Shown here piece after piece: positions 1-10,225 of a stretch of 64,000 bases of DNA (its first letter is position 1; each line of letters starts with the position of its first letter). The notes below the pieces were generated by a model that saw nothing but the letters and a program-made list of their open reading frames with translations, was not told where the DNA came from and searched no databases. The translations under genes were made by a program, and so were the position numbers. This DNA is from Cherax quadricarinatus (lineage: Eukaryota > Arthropoda > Malacostraca > Decapoda > Parastacidae). The stretch lies in assembly GCF_038502225.1 (NCBI RefSeq), contig NC_091352.1:25213590-25277589 (forward strand), written 5' to 3'.

Positions 1-1
1 C

Positions 2-187
2 AGAGCAATTGGTATTAATTGTTGGCTGGATAAACACTGTAAGGATAATGCAGTACCATTCACTGACAACTGGGACAACTTCTATGGCCGAAATGACATG
101 TATGCCAGGGATGGGGTTCACTTATCCAGGGCAGGTGTGGGTTTTCTTGCTAACTCAGTTGAGGGGGTTGTTAGGACTTTAAACTAG
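2..187 (+). CDS. CR1 ORF1, C-terminal fragment (SGNH-type esterase domain)
   Basis: Frame 2 is open from the window edge to TAG at 185-187, giving 61 residues. It includes the motif YARDGVHLSRAGVGFLA. A D-x-x-H block near the C-terminus (here DGVH) is the catalytic Asp/His block of SGNH hydrolases, and CR1-group ORF1 proteins often carry such an esterase. The stop lies 14 bp before the ORF2 ATG, which is normal LINE spacing. The N-terminal part, including the catalytic serine block, is not in the window. The family call rests on this short tail plus its position upstream of ORF2, so the domain is likely but not certain. Confidence 0.7.
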   Translation, partial: RAIGINCWLDKHCKDNAVPFTDNWDNFYGRNDMYARDGVHLSRAGVGFLANSVEGVVRTLN

Positions 188-201
188 GATTAGTTAGAGG
201 T

Positions 202-3165
202 ATGGGTTTAGAAATGATTAATAATGAGTATGGATATATTGACTTATGCTCTGATATTAAGAATCTTAATAGTAACTGTCATGGAGTAACTCTGGGTAAT
301 GATAATTTCAGAAATTGTGTAAAAACAAAGATGAATAGGAAAAATGTGCAGAAGAAAAAACATATGATGGTATTTTATGCTAACAGTCGAAGTGCAAGAA
401 ATAAAATTAATGAACTACGTTTGATAGCATGTGCTGGGAACTTTGATATCATTGCATTAACTGAAACGTGGTATGATTTAAAGAGTCGGGATATGACTGT
501 TGAGTGTAATATTCAGGGATTTAAGTTATTCAATGTGGATAGATGTAATGGGAAGGGGGGAGGAGTTGCATTGTATGTTCGAGAAAATATTAATTGTTGC
601 ATAAAAACAGGTATAAAAATAGATGGAGAAGTAACAGAGTCTGTTTGGGTAGAGTTCGTGGAGGGTCAAGAAAAACTAATTCTAGGTGTAATATACCGAC
701 CTCCAGGCTTGGATCACGATAGAGGGAGACTTCTTTGGGACGAAATTGTTAGGGCTTCTGTACACAGTAACGTAGTCATAGTAGGGGACTTTAACTTTAG
801 CCAAATTGACTGGAATTCTTTGACAGGTAATCTAGAGTCCAGTGACTTCATGGAAACAGTTCAGGACTGTTTTCTGAAACAGAGTGTAACTGAACCTACC
901 AGGGGTAATAATTTGCTAGACCTAGTCTTGTCAAATAAGGAAACACTCGTGAATAATCTGGAGATCACTGAAGAGCTTGGCGCAAGTGATCACAAATCCA
1001 TCACCTTTAGCATTAATTGGGAATGCAAGAATAATGATAATACAGTAAAAATCCCCGATTTTCGTTCTGCCGATTATAATGGACTTAGGGAACATCTGTC
1101 TAATCTTGATTGGGGTTATCTAGCTAATGATTTTATTGACGATAATCATACTTATGAATATGAAGGGATCTGCTTTTATGATTGTTTTCTTAATAATGTA
1201 CACAGTGCCCAGAGTATATACATTCCCCAGAGAGAAATTAGGTCTAATAATAACGATCCCAAATGGGTTAACAGGAGGCTAAAGCATCTATTAGGGAAGA
1301 AAAGGGGAATTTATAGGCGCATCAGAAGAGGAGAGGTTAACCTTACTGACCAATATGTTCAGCTTAAAAGAGAAGTAAAAAAGGCGATTAGAAAGGCTAA
1401 ACGTGACTATGAAATTAGAGTTGCTAATGAATCAAAGACTAATCCAAAGGGGTTCTTTCAAGTGTATAGGACGAAGGTGAAGGAAAAAGTAGGACCTCTG
1501 AAATCTGGGAATGGACAGCTGACGGATAATGAACTGGAAATGTGTTCCTTATTTAATGACTATTTTTTGTCAGTTTTTACACAGGAAGATGTAAATGAGA
1601 TTCCAGTAATTAACAATTATTTAGTTCCTGATGAATTTAAGTTAACTAATATTACTGTCACGAGGGACATGGTTATTAAACAGATAGACAAACTGAAACA
1701 AAATAAGTCCCCGGGACCCGATGAGTTGTTTTCAAGGGTACTTAAGGAATGCAAGATGGAGCTTAGTCAGCCATTAACGAGTGTATTCAATGCGTCCATC
1801 CTTACCAGTGTAGTGCCAGAGTTGTGGAAGATGGCTAATGTGGTTCCTATATTCAAATCAGGGGATAAGTCCACTCCTTCAAATTACCGTCCAATAAGCC
1901 TGACATCTATAGTGGGCAAGTTATTAGAATCAATTATAGCTGACATTATCAGAAGTCACCTTGAAGAGCATAACTTGATAAATGAATCTCAGCATAGATT
2001 CACGAGAGGTCGTTCCTGCCTGACAAACTTACTGACGTTCTTCAATAGAACATTTGAGGCAGTTGACAGTGATAAGGAATATGATATTGTTTATTTGGAT
2101 TTTAGTAAAGCCTTCGACAGAGTACCTCACAAGAGACTCTTAAGAAAAGTGGCAGCTCATGGTATAGGAGGTAAAGTTCTAGCATGGATTGAGGCATGGC
2201 TTACCAATAGAAAGCAGAGAGTTACCATTAATGGAGTGAAATCTGAATGGGGATTAGTCACTAGTGGCGTTCCACAAGGATCAGTTTTAGGCCCTCTCTT
2301 GTTCATAATTTACATTAATGACCTTGATGAAGGGATTACTAGTGACATGAGTAAGTTTGCTGATGATACAAAGATACGCCGTATAATTCACTCTGAGGAG
2401 GATATCAATGAACTCCAGGACGATTTGAACAAATTAATGTCTTGGTCTGAGAAATGGCAGATGAAGTTTAATGTGGATAAGTGTAAGGTACTTGCCCTTG
2501 GTAATGAAAATAACCCTCGAAGCTATAATCTAGGTGAAGTAGAGCTTGGTCATACAGAATGTGAAAAAGACTTGGGAGTCATGGTAAGCAGAAATCTAAA
2601 GCCAAGACAGCAGTGCCTCAGTGTGCGCAACAAGGCCAACAGTTTACTTGGATTTATCTCAAGAAGTATAAGTAACAGAAGTCCAAAAGTTATTTTACAG
2701 CTCTATACATCACTAGTGAGGCCTCATTTAGATTATGCTGCTCAGTTTTGGTCCCCTTACTACAGGATGGACATAGACTCATTAGAGAACATACAGAGAA
2801 GAATGACTAAAATGATTTACTGTGTAAGGAACCTCCCGTATGAAGATAGACTTAAAGCCTTAAATCTCCACTCTCTGGAGAGGCGTAGAATGAGGGGAGA
2901 TATCATTGAAGTGTATAAGTGGATGACGGGCATAAACAAGGGAGACATTAATAAAGTACTGAGGGTGTCGAACCAGGTAAGAACCAGGAATAATGGATTT
3001 AAGTTGGATAAATTTAGATTTAGAAAGGACATAGGTAAGTACTGGTTTTCTAACAGAGTTGTAGATGCGTGGAACAGTCTTCCCAGTGGGGTGATAGAGG
3101 TTAGGACCTTGGGTAGCTTTAAGAAGAGACTGGACAAATATATGAGTGGGAGGGGCTGGGTTTGA
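202..3165 (+). CDS. CR1 ORF2: endonuclease plus reverse transcriptase, apparently intact
   Basis: This is a 987-residue open frame. An AP-like endonuclease of the exonuclease/endonuclease/phosphatase family lies at about residues 50-275. Its landmarks are ALTETW (about 85), VGDFNF (about 194) and the catalytic block ASDHKS (about 262). The reverse transcriptase starts near NKSPGPDE (about 500) and has YLDFSKAFDRV with the motif A aspartate (about 631), GVPQGSVLGPLL, and FADDTK as the motif C box (about 719). The C-terminal thumb-like region is CR1-like. The protein nicks target DNA and copies the element's RNA in place. ATG 202 was chosen because it follows the ORF1 stop by 14 bp; a second Met follows four codons later. 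There are no internal stops, so the protein could be functional, although expression cannot be judged. The reverse frame at 2817-3137 is a shadow. Confidence 0.93.
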   Translation: MGLEMINNEYGYIDLCSDIKNLNSNCHGVTLGNDNFRNCVKTKMNRKNVQKKKHMMVFYANSRSARNKINELRLIACAGNFDIIALTETWYDLKSRDMTVECNIQGFKLFNVDRCNGKGGGVALYVRENINCCIKTGIKIDGEVTESVWVEFVEGQEKLILGVIYRPPGLDHDRGRLLWDEIVRASVHSNVVIVGDFNFSQIDWNSLTGNLESSDFMETVQDCFLKQSVTEPTRGNNLLDLVLSNKETLVNNLEITEELGASDHKSITFSINWECKNNDNTVKIPDFRSADYNGLREHLSNLDWGYLANDFIDDNHTYEYEGICFYDCFLNNVHSAQSIYIPQREIRSNNNDPKWVNRRLKHLLGKKRGIYRRIRRGEVNLTDQYVQLKREVKKAIRKAKRDYEIRVANESKTNPKGFFQVYRTKVKEKVGPLKSGNGQLTDNELEMCSLFNDYFLSVFTQEDVNEIPVINNYLVPDEFKLTNITVTRDMVIKQIDKLKQNKSPGPDELFSRVLKECKMELSQPLTSVFNASILTSVVPELWKMANVVPIFKSGDKSTPSNYRPISLTSIVGKLLESIIADIIRSHLEEHNLINESQHRFTRGRSCLTNLLTFFNRTFEAVDSDKEYDIVYLDFSKAFDRVPHKRLLRKVAAHGIGGKVLAWIEAWLTNRKQRVTINGVKSEWGLVTSGVPQGSVLGPLLFIIYINDLDEGITSDMSKFADDTKIRRIIHSEEDINELQDDLNKLMSWSEKWQMKFNVDKCKVLALGNENNPRSYNLGEVELGHTECEKDLGVMVSRNLKPRQQCLSVRNKANSLLGFISRSISNRSPKVILQLYTSLVRPHLDYAAQFWSPYYRMDIDSLENIQRRMTKMIYCVRNLPYEDRLKALNLHSLERRRMRGDIIEVYKWMTGINKGDINKVLRVSNQVRTRNNGFKLDKFRFRKDIGKYWFSNRVVDAWNSLPSGVIEVRTLGSFKKRLDKYMSGRGWV

Positions 3166-3297
3166 TTGGTGTCAAGGGGTACGGGAGTTATTTCTTGAGT
3201 AGCTTTAGGTAGATGTCGTTTTGATAAGGACCTGCCTCGTATGGGCCAGTAGGCCTTCTGCAGTGTTCCTACATTCTTATGTTCTTATGTTCTTATG
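3166..3297 (+). other. CR1 3' UTR with terminal octamer repeats
   Basis: This noncoding tail runs from the ORF2 stop to three TTCTTATG units at 3274-3297. Such repeats serve as the reverse-transcription start region in CR1 elements. A diverged version of the same tail, including a GGCCAGTAGGCC-like block, occurs on the minus strand at 57490-57545. Confidence 0.85.
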
Positions 3298-4192
3298 TAT
3301 CAATCAGTACACGGAGACCAGTCCGCCATGCTCCAGGTTCCCAGCAGCCAGGTGTATCCTTCGGAACATGGAGACCAGGCCGCCAGGCTCCAGGTCCTTA
3401 GTAGTCAGGTGTATCCATCAGTACAAGTCGACCAGTCCGCCAGGCTCCAAGTTCCCAGCAGCCAGTTGTATTTGTCAAGACACGGAGAAAAGGCCACCAG
3501 GCTCGAGGTTCCCAGCAGTTAGGTGCATCCAGCAGCACATGGAGATCAGGCAGCCACGCTAAAGGTTCCCAGCAGCAAGTTGTATCCGGCAAGACATGGA
3601 AACCAGGACGCCAGTTTCCACGTTGCCAGCAGTCAGTAGTATCTGGCAGAACATGGAGATCAGGCCGCCAGGGTCCAAGTTCCCAGCAGTCAGGTGTATC
3701 CGAGAAGACATGGAGACCAGGCTGCCAGGCTGCAGGTTACCAGCAGTTAGGTGTTTCCGGCATGATGCGTAGACCAGGACACCAGGCTCCAGGTTCCCAG
3801 CAGCCAGGTTTACCCTTCAGTACACGGAGACCAGGCTGCGAGGCTCCAGGTTCACAGCAGTCTGTTGTGTCAATCAGTACACGGAGACCAGGACGCCAGG
3901 CTCCAGGTTCACAGCAGCCAGTTGTGTCAATCAGTACACGGAGACCAGGCCGCGAGGCTCCAGGTTCACAGCAGCCAGTTGTGTCAATCAGTACATGGAC
4001 ACCAGGATGCCAGGCTCCAGGTTCCCAGCAGCCATGTGCATCCAGCAGCACATGGAGACAAGGCCGCCAGGCTCCAGGTTCACAGCAGCCAGTTGTATCA
4101 ATTAGTACACAGAGACCAGGACGCCAGGCTCCAGGTTCCCACCAGCCAGGTGTATCTAAAAGTACACGGAGACCAGACTGCCAGGCTCCAGG
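3298..4192. repeat. 57-bp minisatellite, block 1
   Basis: About 15.7 monomers of 57 bp. Landmarks in each monomer are GTACACGGAGACCAGG, CGCCAGGCTCCAGGTTCC and CAGCAGNCAGGTGTATC. The period is 19 codons, so stop-poor frames appear on both strands; they have no protein homology and are not genes. Monomers are more diverged here than in the left parts of blocks 2 and 4. The block ends in CAGG (4189-4192), the left copy of the target duplication of element A. Confidence 0.95.
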
Positions 4193-4482
4193 TGTCAGCA
4201 TAGTTGCTGATCCCTGTGTTATATAGCATAACATATTAGTATCATCCATGTGCTTCAGATAGGAAATCCCTTGTAGGCCTGTGACTTTGTGTGACGTCAC
4301 GGGGTGCGCATGTGTACGCTCGTACCTCTGCCCCGGTCTCACTCGGCGTAGACACCCAGGTGAAGACAGGCAAGGCACTGGGCTCCAGTTCCCATCATCT
4401 CAGTCTGACAATATATCGTAACCATCCAACAAGTGTGTCTACCTTCAACCCTCGATATCTCCATTTAAGAACCCCTACGATA
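4193..4482 (+). repeat. 5' LTR of copy A
   Basis: 290 bp, bounded by comparison with the other seven LTRs. It carries a perfect TGACGTCA palindrome (CRE/ATF-like) at 4292-4299 and a TATATAG-like stretch near the start. It lacks the changes shared by the 5' LTRs of B, C and D (TGATGTCA, AACATGTGTG), so it looks closer to ancestral. Confidence 0.9.
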
Positions 4483-4484
4483 AA

Positions 4485-4500
4485 TGGTGGCAACGGAGGG
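4485..4500 (+). promoter_or_regulatory. Candidate primer-binding site of copy A
   Basis: TGGTGGCAACGGAGGG begins 2 bp after the 5' LTR. It starts with TGG, the complement of a tRNA CCA end, and lies where a minus-strand primer site belongs. The same sequence follows the 5' LTRs of B (from 10518) and C; in D the G after CAAC is changed to T. I cannot assign the tRNA. Confidence 0.55.
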
Positions 4501-7500
4501 CCTGTAATTCTGACGATTACAGCGATTTCTGGAGATAAATTTCGACCGAGCCGGCCATCTTGTGAGTAGGCTTACCGAGGTTAACGCCAGCCAGCTACCT
4601 CAAGCCAGTTCTCCCGCCAAAGCTCCTACCAGCTTCTACATTATTCACTGGTCAGTCTCTTTGTATTAGTGTATCTGATTATTTGCATCACTCCCGAGGG
4701 GTTGACCCGAGTTTGCAAAATAAGCCAGCTTCCAGTCTGTGGTGGGGGAGTCAGAACAACGGAGTCCTAGTCCAGCCTAGCCTACCCCATCCAATTATTT
4801 TGCCTGCCAAGCCAGCTTTCCACCCCTGCTGTGCTCATCGTGTGAAGTTATCAAGCTATTCTGTGTGAAGGGTTAATATAAGCCAGCTAGCAACTAACCC
4901 AGGTGTCTTACCCCAGTACTCGAGCAAGCCACGTGAGTAGTCTTCATCGCTTGTGATTCAAGCTCCAAGCCATCCTGAGTGCTCTTTTTCATCCTTGTGG
5001 TGCTGTAGTATTTCGTGGGTTTGTTTTAAGCCAGTCGGCTTAGACATATCTTCGCGGCAGTGTGGCTGTTCTCAGTGAGGCTTACCCCGTTCAACCCATA
5101 GACCCAGCCACCCACGACCACGTGTGTCGCACCATTGCCGGTCTCAGCCCTGTTAACCCACAAACCCAACTACACTCACCACGCGGCCTCAGACGCCTCA
5201 CTCAGCCATTACCCACTCACCTAACTTCTTCAGTGTTTTGGTGAACTACTAAGGGTTGTAGCACTATATTTTAAGGATCACATAGGGGGTCAAGAGCTAG
5301 AGTGTGTTTTCGCGCCACCGTTAAAAGCCTCCTGTGTGGGTCTCTCTTCGATGAGTGCAATTCTACGATCACGTGTGCAGAGGACAGCAGCAAGACGACA
5401 TAAACAATCCTCTACTCTCCACTACCATCAACCTCATTCTTCACCAAGTCGTTACAGCGATAATATTTTTTTTTCATAGAGACATTTACGAGTGTTGAGA
5501 CATTTCTTTTGTGTTTCCAGTGATTTTTCTCTTAGTGACATTCAGTGACTCTTGATCAGACTCAGTGTTTATCATGTACTGATTGCATTAATTTCTTTTA
5601 ATCTCCTTAATTCAGTGTTAATTTTCGTGCATTATCTTATGTCTGTTGTGTTGTGTATCTTTTTATACACTTGGAGTAAGTACTTAGTGTTTCCTTTGTT
5701 GTGTGTGCAACATATGAGCAGTATAGAACTTGTGTGTACACTTCAGAATCACCTAGTGTTCTCAGTATTCCAGTGAAGTATTTCAGTAAATTTTTCACCT
5801 CATATTCTGCATCACAACTCAGTGTTGTCTGTTATATTTTTTTTTCTACCCAGCTTTTGTGTATTTTTGTTTTGTTCCCTGTGTGTTGAACATTCTTGCA
5901 TTCATATTCTTTTCATTTAGCCAGTGTCTAATTGGTCTTATTTCCACAGACAATAGTGCCATTATTTTGTGCAAGCAAGAAATCATTTTTTTACAAAATT
6001 TTTCACACATCAAGTTTCATTGCAAGAAAATTCTAGTATTGTGTTTATGTTGATGTGTTGTGTTCTGCATCACTGGAAGTGTTCAAACTTTTTTTGTTAT
6101 GTGTTTTAGCACCTATTATTTTTCATGTTTCATTGAACAAATTCACTCTTAGTGCAATTTTTAAGTTCTTCTTTTAGAGTAAATTGTTCTTTTGCTTGCT
6201 AAGTGTTGCTTGAATGCAGTTAAGAGTTAAAGTGTTCATTCCTTGATATATTTCTTTTCTTGTGTGTGTAATAATTTTTATTATTGCACATTGATTCATT
6301 TTGCAATAATTCTTGTGCAAATATTGTGTTGCCATTAAAGTTTTTCTTGCAGAAATTTTATGAAGTACTTGTTGATCAGCAATTATTATTTTGCAACATT
6401 GCTACAGTTTATTTCAGTGCAGTTTCATATGCTCTGTTCTGTGCATAATATTTTATTCTGTCTGTGTCATTTTATTTTATTTCAGTGAATTGTGCCTCTG
6501 TTTTATTTTTGCACAAGTTTTATTGAGTCCATTTTATCATTTTATTGTGTATTTCTTTGTTGCATTGAAAATAAAGACAACTCACTGTGCCATTCATTCA
6601 ATTTAAAGTAAAAGTTGAGCAAATTAGATTTCAGTAAAGTACAAGTTCTCTTGATTTTCAGTGTTCTTCATTCAGTTGCATATTTTTCTTGTGTGAGTTC
6701 TTTACTTACTGTGTAACCTGTCAACTTTTAATTACTTATGCAGAATAGTTAAGCATTTTCTTCCATTTAAGCTTACTGTGTCATTCTCTCTATTTTTTTT
6801 TTTTTGACTTATGCCCTTCAGTAATTTCACTGAGAAGATGTCCCAGTCACTTTTGAACGTTCACTTAGTGTATCATGCCAGTCAAAGTCAATATGAATCA
6901 GTCCACAGTACCAATATTCCCTTACTGACTGAAAGACAATACCTAGCCCTTGAGCAATGTGTTTGTTCTCACAGCTTGTATCTGAGATTTGTTAAAGGGC
7001 TGCGAAATGTGAAGTTCAGATTAAGTTCCTATAGATTCGTTCATTACTTATTAACGTAGCCGAGCGGTCAGGCACTAGTAATACTGTCACTCCTGTCTGG
7101 ACTCCAGCCACAATATCATGCACGCAGGATAGTGCTGAGATTACTATCCTTGCGATGGCGACTTCTTCAAGTACTCGTTCCTTCCCAGGGGACGCTTTGA
7201 GAAGAACTTTACTTGCAACGAGTTATGCCATCTCTTGCTGATGCCACAAGCCGTTGCAGAAAGACGTTTCTGTGGCTAGTGTCCTCACTTGAGTGTTGTT
7301 GTTGTCCCTTGTGTTTCAGATTGTGATCCCATCCTAGTTGACAGTAATCAGTGCATTGTTAGAAGTTATTTCTCGAGTACCTTTCACATGTTAACGTTTG
7401 TAAGTGTAGTTTCTTTATCGCTGATACCTCGTGTCACTGTGTGCGACTCAGATTGAATATCAGCATTGTTGACCGTGTTCATTTATTTTCTACTGTGCTT

Positions 7501-7630
7501 GCAGTTTGAGATAGTAGATTCATTCTCCCTTGCTCATATTGCGTGTTATAGCGTTATTTTTTTCAACCGGGGGGAGTCATCCACTCCACCGAGTTTGTTC
7601 ATTCCTCCTGTAAGAAAGAACTGATTCCTT
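4501..7630. other. Noncoding T-rich internal region of copy A
   Basis: About 3.1 kb without a credible reading frame. The short open frames here (60-80 codons) are low-complexity, rich in F, C, S and L, and show no domain. The first 800 bp are GC-balanced. From about 5460 the plus strand becomes T-rich, with many short TTTT runs and repeated CAGTG words. A run resembling a tRNA A box (TAGCCGAGCGGTCAGGCAC, near 7059) has no B box. The same region is present in B, C and D with few differences. Confidence 0.75.
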
Positions 7631-7634
7631 TATT

Positions 7635-8151
7635 CCAGAGCAAACAGCCTACTGGAAGGTTAGCCAGATGGACCTTGACTATCCAAGAGTTCAATCCCAC
7701 TTTGAACATTTACCTGGCAAGTCGAATGTAGTCGCAGATGCTTTATCGCGACACGTTAGTGTAGTTACTGCAGATCCTCCATTTACTGTCGAGGATGTCA
7801 AAACTGCCCAAAGAACATATCCCATGTGGTCTGGTGTGATTCGATTCCTGCTCCAGGAAGATCTTATTCTGACTGTGAAGCCACCAGCACCCATTAGTGA
7901 TTTTGTAATGAGCCAAGAATTACTGTATCGAATAGTCGAGTTGAGTACTCCTAGCAGACGAGTTAGTAATTCCACAGTCACAAGTGATTGTAGCTGTATC
8001 TTTTGTAGATACTCGTTCAGACTGTCCTCAGTCAAGGCATGTGTTAGCCATTGCAGAGGAATTCGATCCTCCCAGAGATGATAACCATTCTGCATACGTA
8101 AACCTTACCCTCGCAGAATTGGGTTTAAGTGTAAACAGCCTGTATAATTAG
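7635..8151 (+). pseudogene. pol remnant of copy A: RNase H C-terminus, integrase start, pol C-terminus
   Basis: Three overlapping frames hold pieces of a conventional Ty3/gypsy pol. About 7635-7695 reads GRLARWTLTIQEFNPT, the end of RNase H. A 1-bp frameshift then leads to HLPGKSNVVADALSRH (7668-7958 frame), the standard RNase H/integrase boundary. It continues through an integrase N-terminal stretch with LLYRIVELSTPSR. A further frame, in which VDTRSDCPQSRHVLAIAEEF begins at 8005, ends at TAG 8149-8151 and looks like the C-terminus of pol. Most of the integrase, including any DDE core, is deleted. All four copies share the frameshift and the deletion. The order RNase H then integrase is conventional, unlike the element at 47384-53555. 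Confidence 0.75.
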
Positions 8152-8620
8152 ATGTCCGAGATGAATGAAATTATCAATTGTGTGTTTCGTCATTAACTGA
8201 TTAGTTTTTCAGAAATATTTTTTATTTTCGTGTTCACGTTCCCTCCGTATTCTGAGAATTTGACAGTAATAGTCTGAGTGCGCACCAGATGCCTTTGCTG
8301 TTAATTTCACCTTGTATATACATATATATATATTTATTCTTCCTCAGAATCCGTTGAGTGCATGAATACAGATCGATCGATCAATTCCATCCATATTGTA
8401 TAATGATTTGTTCTTATAGTTTGTAAGGCATTACGTTAAAAGTGATTACGTTAACATCCATTACGTAAAATTGATTTTGTTAACATCCATTATGATACCA
8501 TCCATTAGTTCTAAGTTGTATATGAATTTGTTATTGTATAGAATCAGCCCAGATCCGCCTGCCTGTTTCAGCCTATAGATAGTAGTGTATGTCGAGACGA
8601 CATACGTAACATAACCGAGC
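8152..8620. other. 3' noncoding region of copy A with a hairpin next to the LTR
   Basis: This stretch includes a short (TA)n tract near 8320, a GATCGATCGATC run, repeated ATTACGT/ATCCATTA words, and a perfect inverted repeat GTATGTCG-AGA-CGACATAC at 8587-8605. The inverted repeat ends 15 bp before the 3' LTR. No polypurine tract is visible where plus-strand priming would be expected. Confidence 0.7.
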
Positions 8621-8910
8621 TGTCAGCATAGTTGCTGATCCCTGTGTTATATAGCATAGCATATTAGTATCATACATGTGCTTTAGATAGGAGATCCCTT
8701 GTAGGCCTGTGACTTTGTGTGACGTCACGGGGTGCGCATGTGTACGCTCGTATCTCTGCCCCGGTCTCACTCAGCGTAGACACCCAGGCAAAGACAGGCA
8801 AGGCACTGGGCTCCAGTTCCCATCATCTCAGTCTGACAAAATATCGTAACCATCCAACAAATGTGTCTACCTTCAACCCTCGATATCTCCATTTAAGAAC
8901 CCCTATGATA
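8621..8910 (+). repeat. 3' LTR of copy A
   Basis: 290 bp, with TGACGTCA at 8720-8727. It shares CGTATCTCTG, GGCAAAGAC and GACAAAATATCG with the 3' LTRs of B and C. It differs at these sites from its own 5' LTR. It is followed directly by CAGG and the satellite. Confidence 0.9.
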
Positions 8911-10225
8911 CAGGTTCCCAGCAGTCAGGTGTATCCATCAGTACACGGAGACCAGGCCGCCAGGCTCCAGGTTCCCAGCAGTCAGGTGTATCCATCAGTA
9001 CACAGAGACCAGGCCGCCAGGCTCCAGGTTCCCAGCAGTCAGGTGTATCCACGAGTACACGGAGACGAGTCCGCCAGGCTCCAGGTTCCCAGCAGTCAGG
9101 TGTATCCATCATTACACGGAGACCAGGCCGCCAGGCTCAAGGTTCCCAGCAGTCAGGTATATCCATCAGTACACGGAGACCAGGCCGCCAGGCTCCAGGT
9201 TCCCAGCAGTCAGGTGTATCCATCAGTACACGGAGACCAGGCCGCCAGGCTCCAGGTTCTCAGCAGTCAGGTGTATCCATCAGTACACGGAGACCAGTCC
9301 GCCAGGCTCCAGGTTCACAGTATCAAGGTGTATCAATCAGTACACGGAGACCAGTCCGCCATGCTCAAGGTTCCCAGCAGTCAGGTGTATCCTTCGGAAC
9401 ATGGAGACCAGGCCGCCAGGCTCCAGGTCCTTAGTAGTCAGGTGTATCCATCAGTACAAGTCGACCAGTCCGCCAGGCTCCAAGTTCCCAGCAGCCAGTA
9501 GCATTTGTCAAGACACGGAGAAAAGGCCACCAGGCTCGAGGTTCCCAGCAGTTAGGTGCATCAAGCAGCACATGAAGATCAGGCAGCCACGCTAAAGGTT
9601 CCCAGCAGCAAGTTGTATCCGGCATGACATGGAAACCAGGACGCCAGTTTCCACGTTGCCAGCAGTCAGGAGTATCAGGCAGAACATGGAGATCTGTCCG
9701 CCAGGGTCCAAGTTCCCAGCAGTCAGGTGTATCCGAGAAGACATGGAGACCAGGCTGCCAGGTTGCAGGTTACCAGCAGTTAGGTGTTTCCGGCATGACG
9801 CGTAGACCAGGACGCCAGGCTCCAGGTTCCCAGCAGCCAGGTTTACCCTTCAGTACACGGAGACCAGGCCGCGAGGCTCCAGGTTCACAGCAGTCAGTTG
9901 TGTCAATCAGTACACGGAGACCAGGACGCCAGGCTCCAGGTTCCCAGCAGCCAGGTTTACCCTTCAGTAAACAGAGACCAGGCCGCGAGGCTCCAGGTTC
10001 ACAGCAGCCAGTTGTGTCAATCAGTACACGGAGACCAGGACGCCAGGCTCCAGGTTCCCAGCAGCCATGTGCATCCAGCAGCACATGGAGACCAGGCCGC
10101 CAGGCTCCAGGTTCACAGCAGCCAGTTGTATCAATCAGTACACAGAGACCAGGACGCCAGGCTCCAGGTTCCCACCAGCCAGGTGTATCTAAAAGTACAC
10201 AGAGACCAGACCGCCAGGCTCCATG
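8911..10225. repeat. 57-bp minisatellite, block 2 (23 monomers + 4 bp)
   Basis: The block is 1315 bp, exactly 23 x 57 + 4. The extra 4 bp equal the duplicated target site (CAGG at the left, CATG at the right). Monomers next to the 3' LTR are nearly identical to each other; those near the next 5' LTR are diverged and match block 1. This polarity suggests local expansion on the left side. Confidence 0.95.

Larger units (their letters stand above)
1..3297 (+). mobile_element. CR1-type non-LTR retrotransposon (LINE), left end outside window
   Basis: The element contains the end of an ORF1, a complete ORF2 (202-3165) and a 3' UTR that ends in three tandem TTCTTATG octamers. Short octamer repeats in place of a poly(A) tail are a hallmark of the CR1 clade. 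The C-terminal region of ORF2, with motifs such as SLVRPHLDYAAQFWSP and SLERRRMRGDIIEVYKWM, also matches CR1. The element abuts the 57-bp satellite directly at 3298. Its 5' part lies beyond the window edge. Confidence 0.9.
4193..8910 (+). mobile_element. LTR retrotransposon derivative, copy A (Ty3/gypsy type, non-autonomous)
   Basis: The copy is 4718 bp with two 290-bp LTRs (4193-4482 and 8621-8910) that begin TGTCAGCATAG and end GATA. It is flanked by CAGG on both sides (4189-4192 and 8911-8914), a 4-bp target duplication within the 57-bp satellite. A candidate primer-binding site follows the 5' LTR. About 3.2 kb of noncoding, T-rich leader follows, with no gag. Only a collapsed pol remnant lies near the 3' side (about 7635-8151). 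I see no purine tract next to the 3' LTR. The structure resembles a large retrotransposon derivative mobilised by a relative. Three further copies (B-D) share its internal deletion, which supports duplication rather than four independent insertions. Confidence 0.9.

Noticed and set aside
3298..4192. CRISPR-like array
   Set aside because: Units are contiguous, with no unique spacers of constant length, and the genome is animal.
5552..6606. Small hydrophobic proteins in the T-rich region of copy A (and equivalents in B-D)
   Set aside because: Low-complexity translation of T-rich DNA. The frames differ between copies through small indels, so they are not conserved as proteins.
7056..7110. tRNA-Leu/Ser gene or SINE head (TAGCCGAGCGGTCAGGCAC)
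   Set aside because: Only an A-box-like run is present. There is no B box, acceptor pairing or anticodon arm in the following 80 bp.
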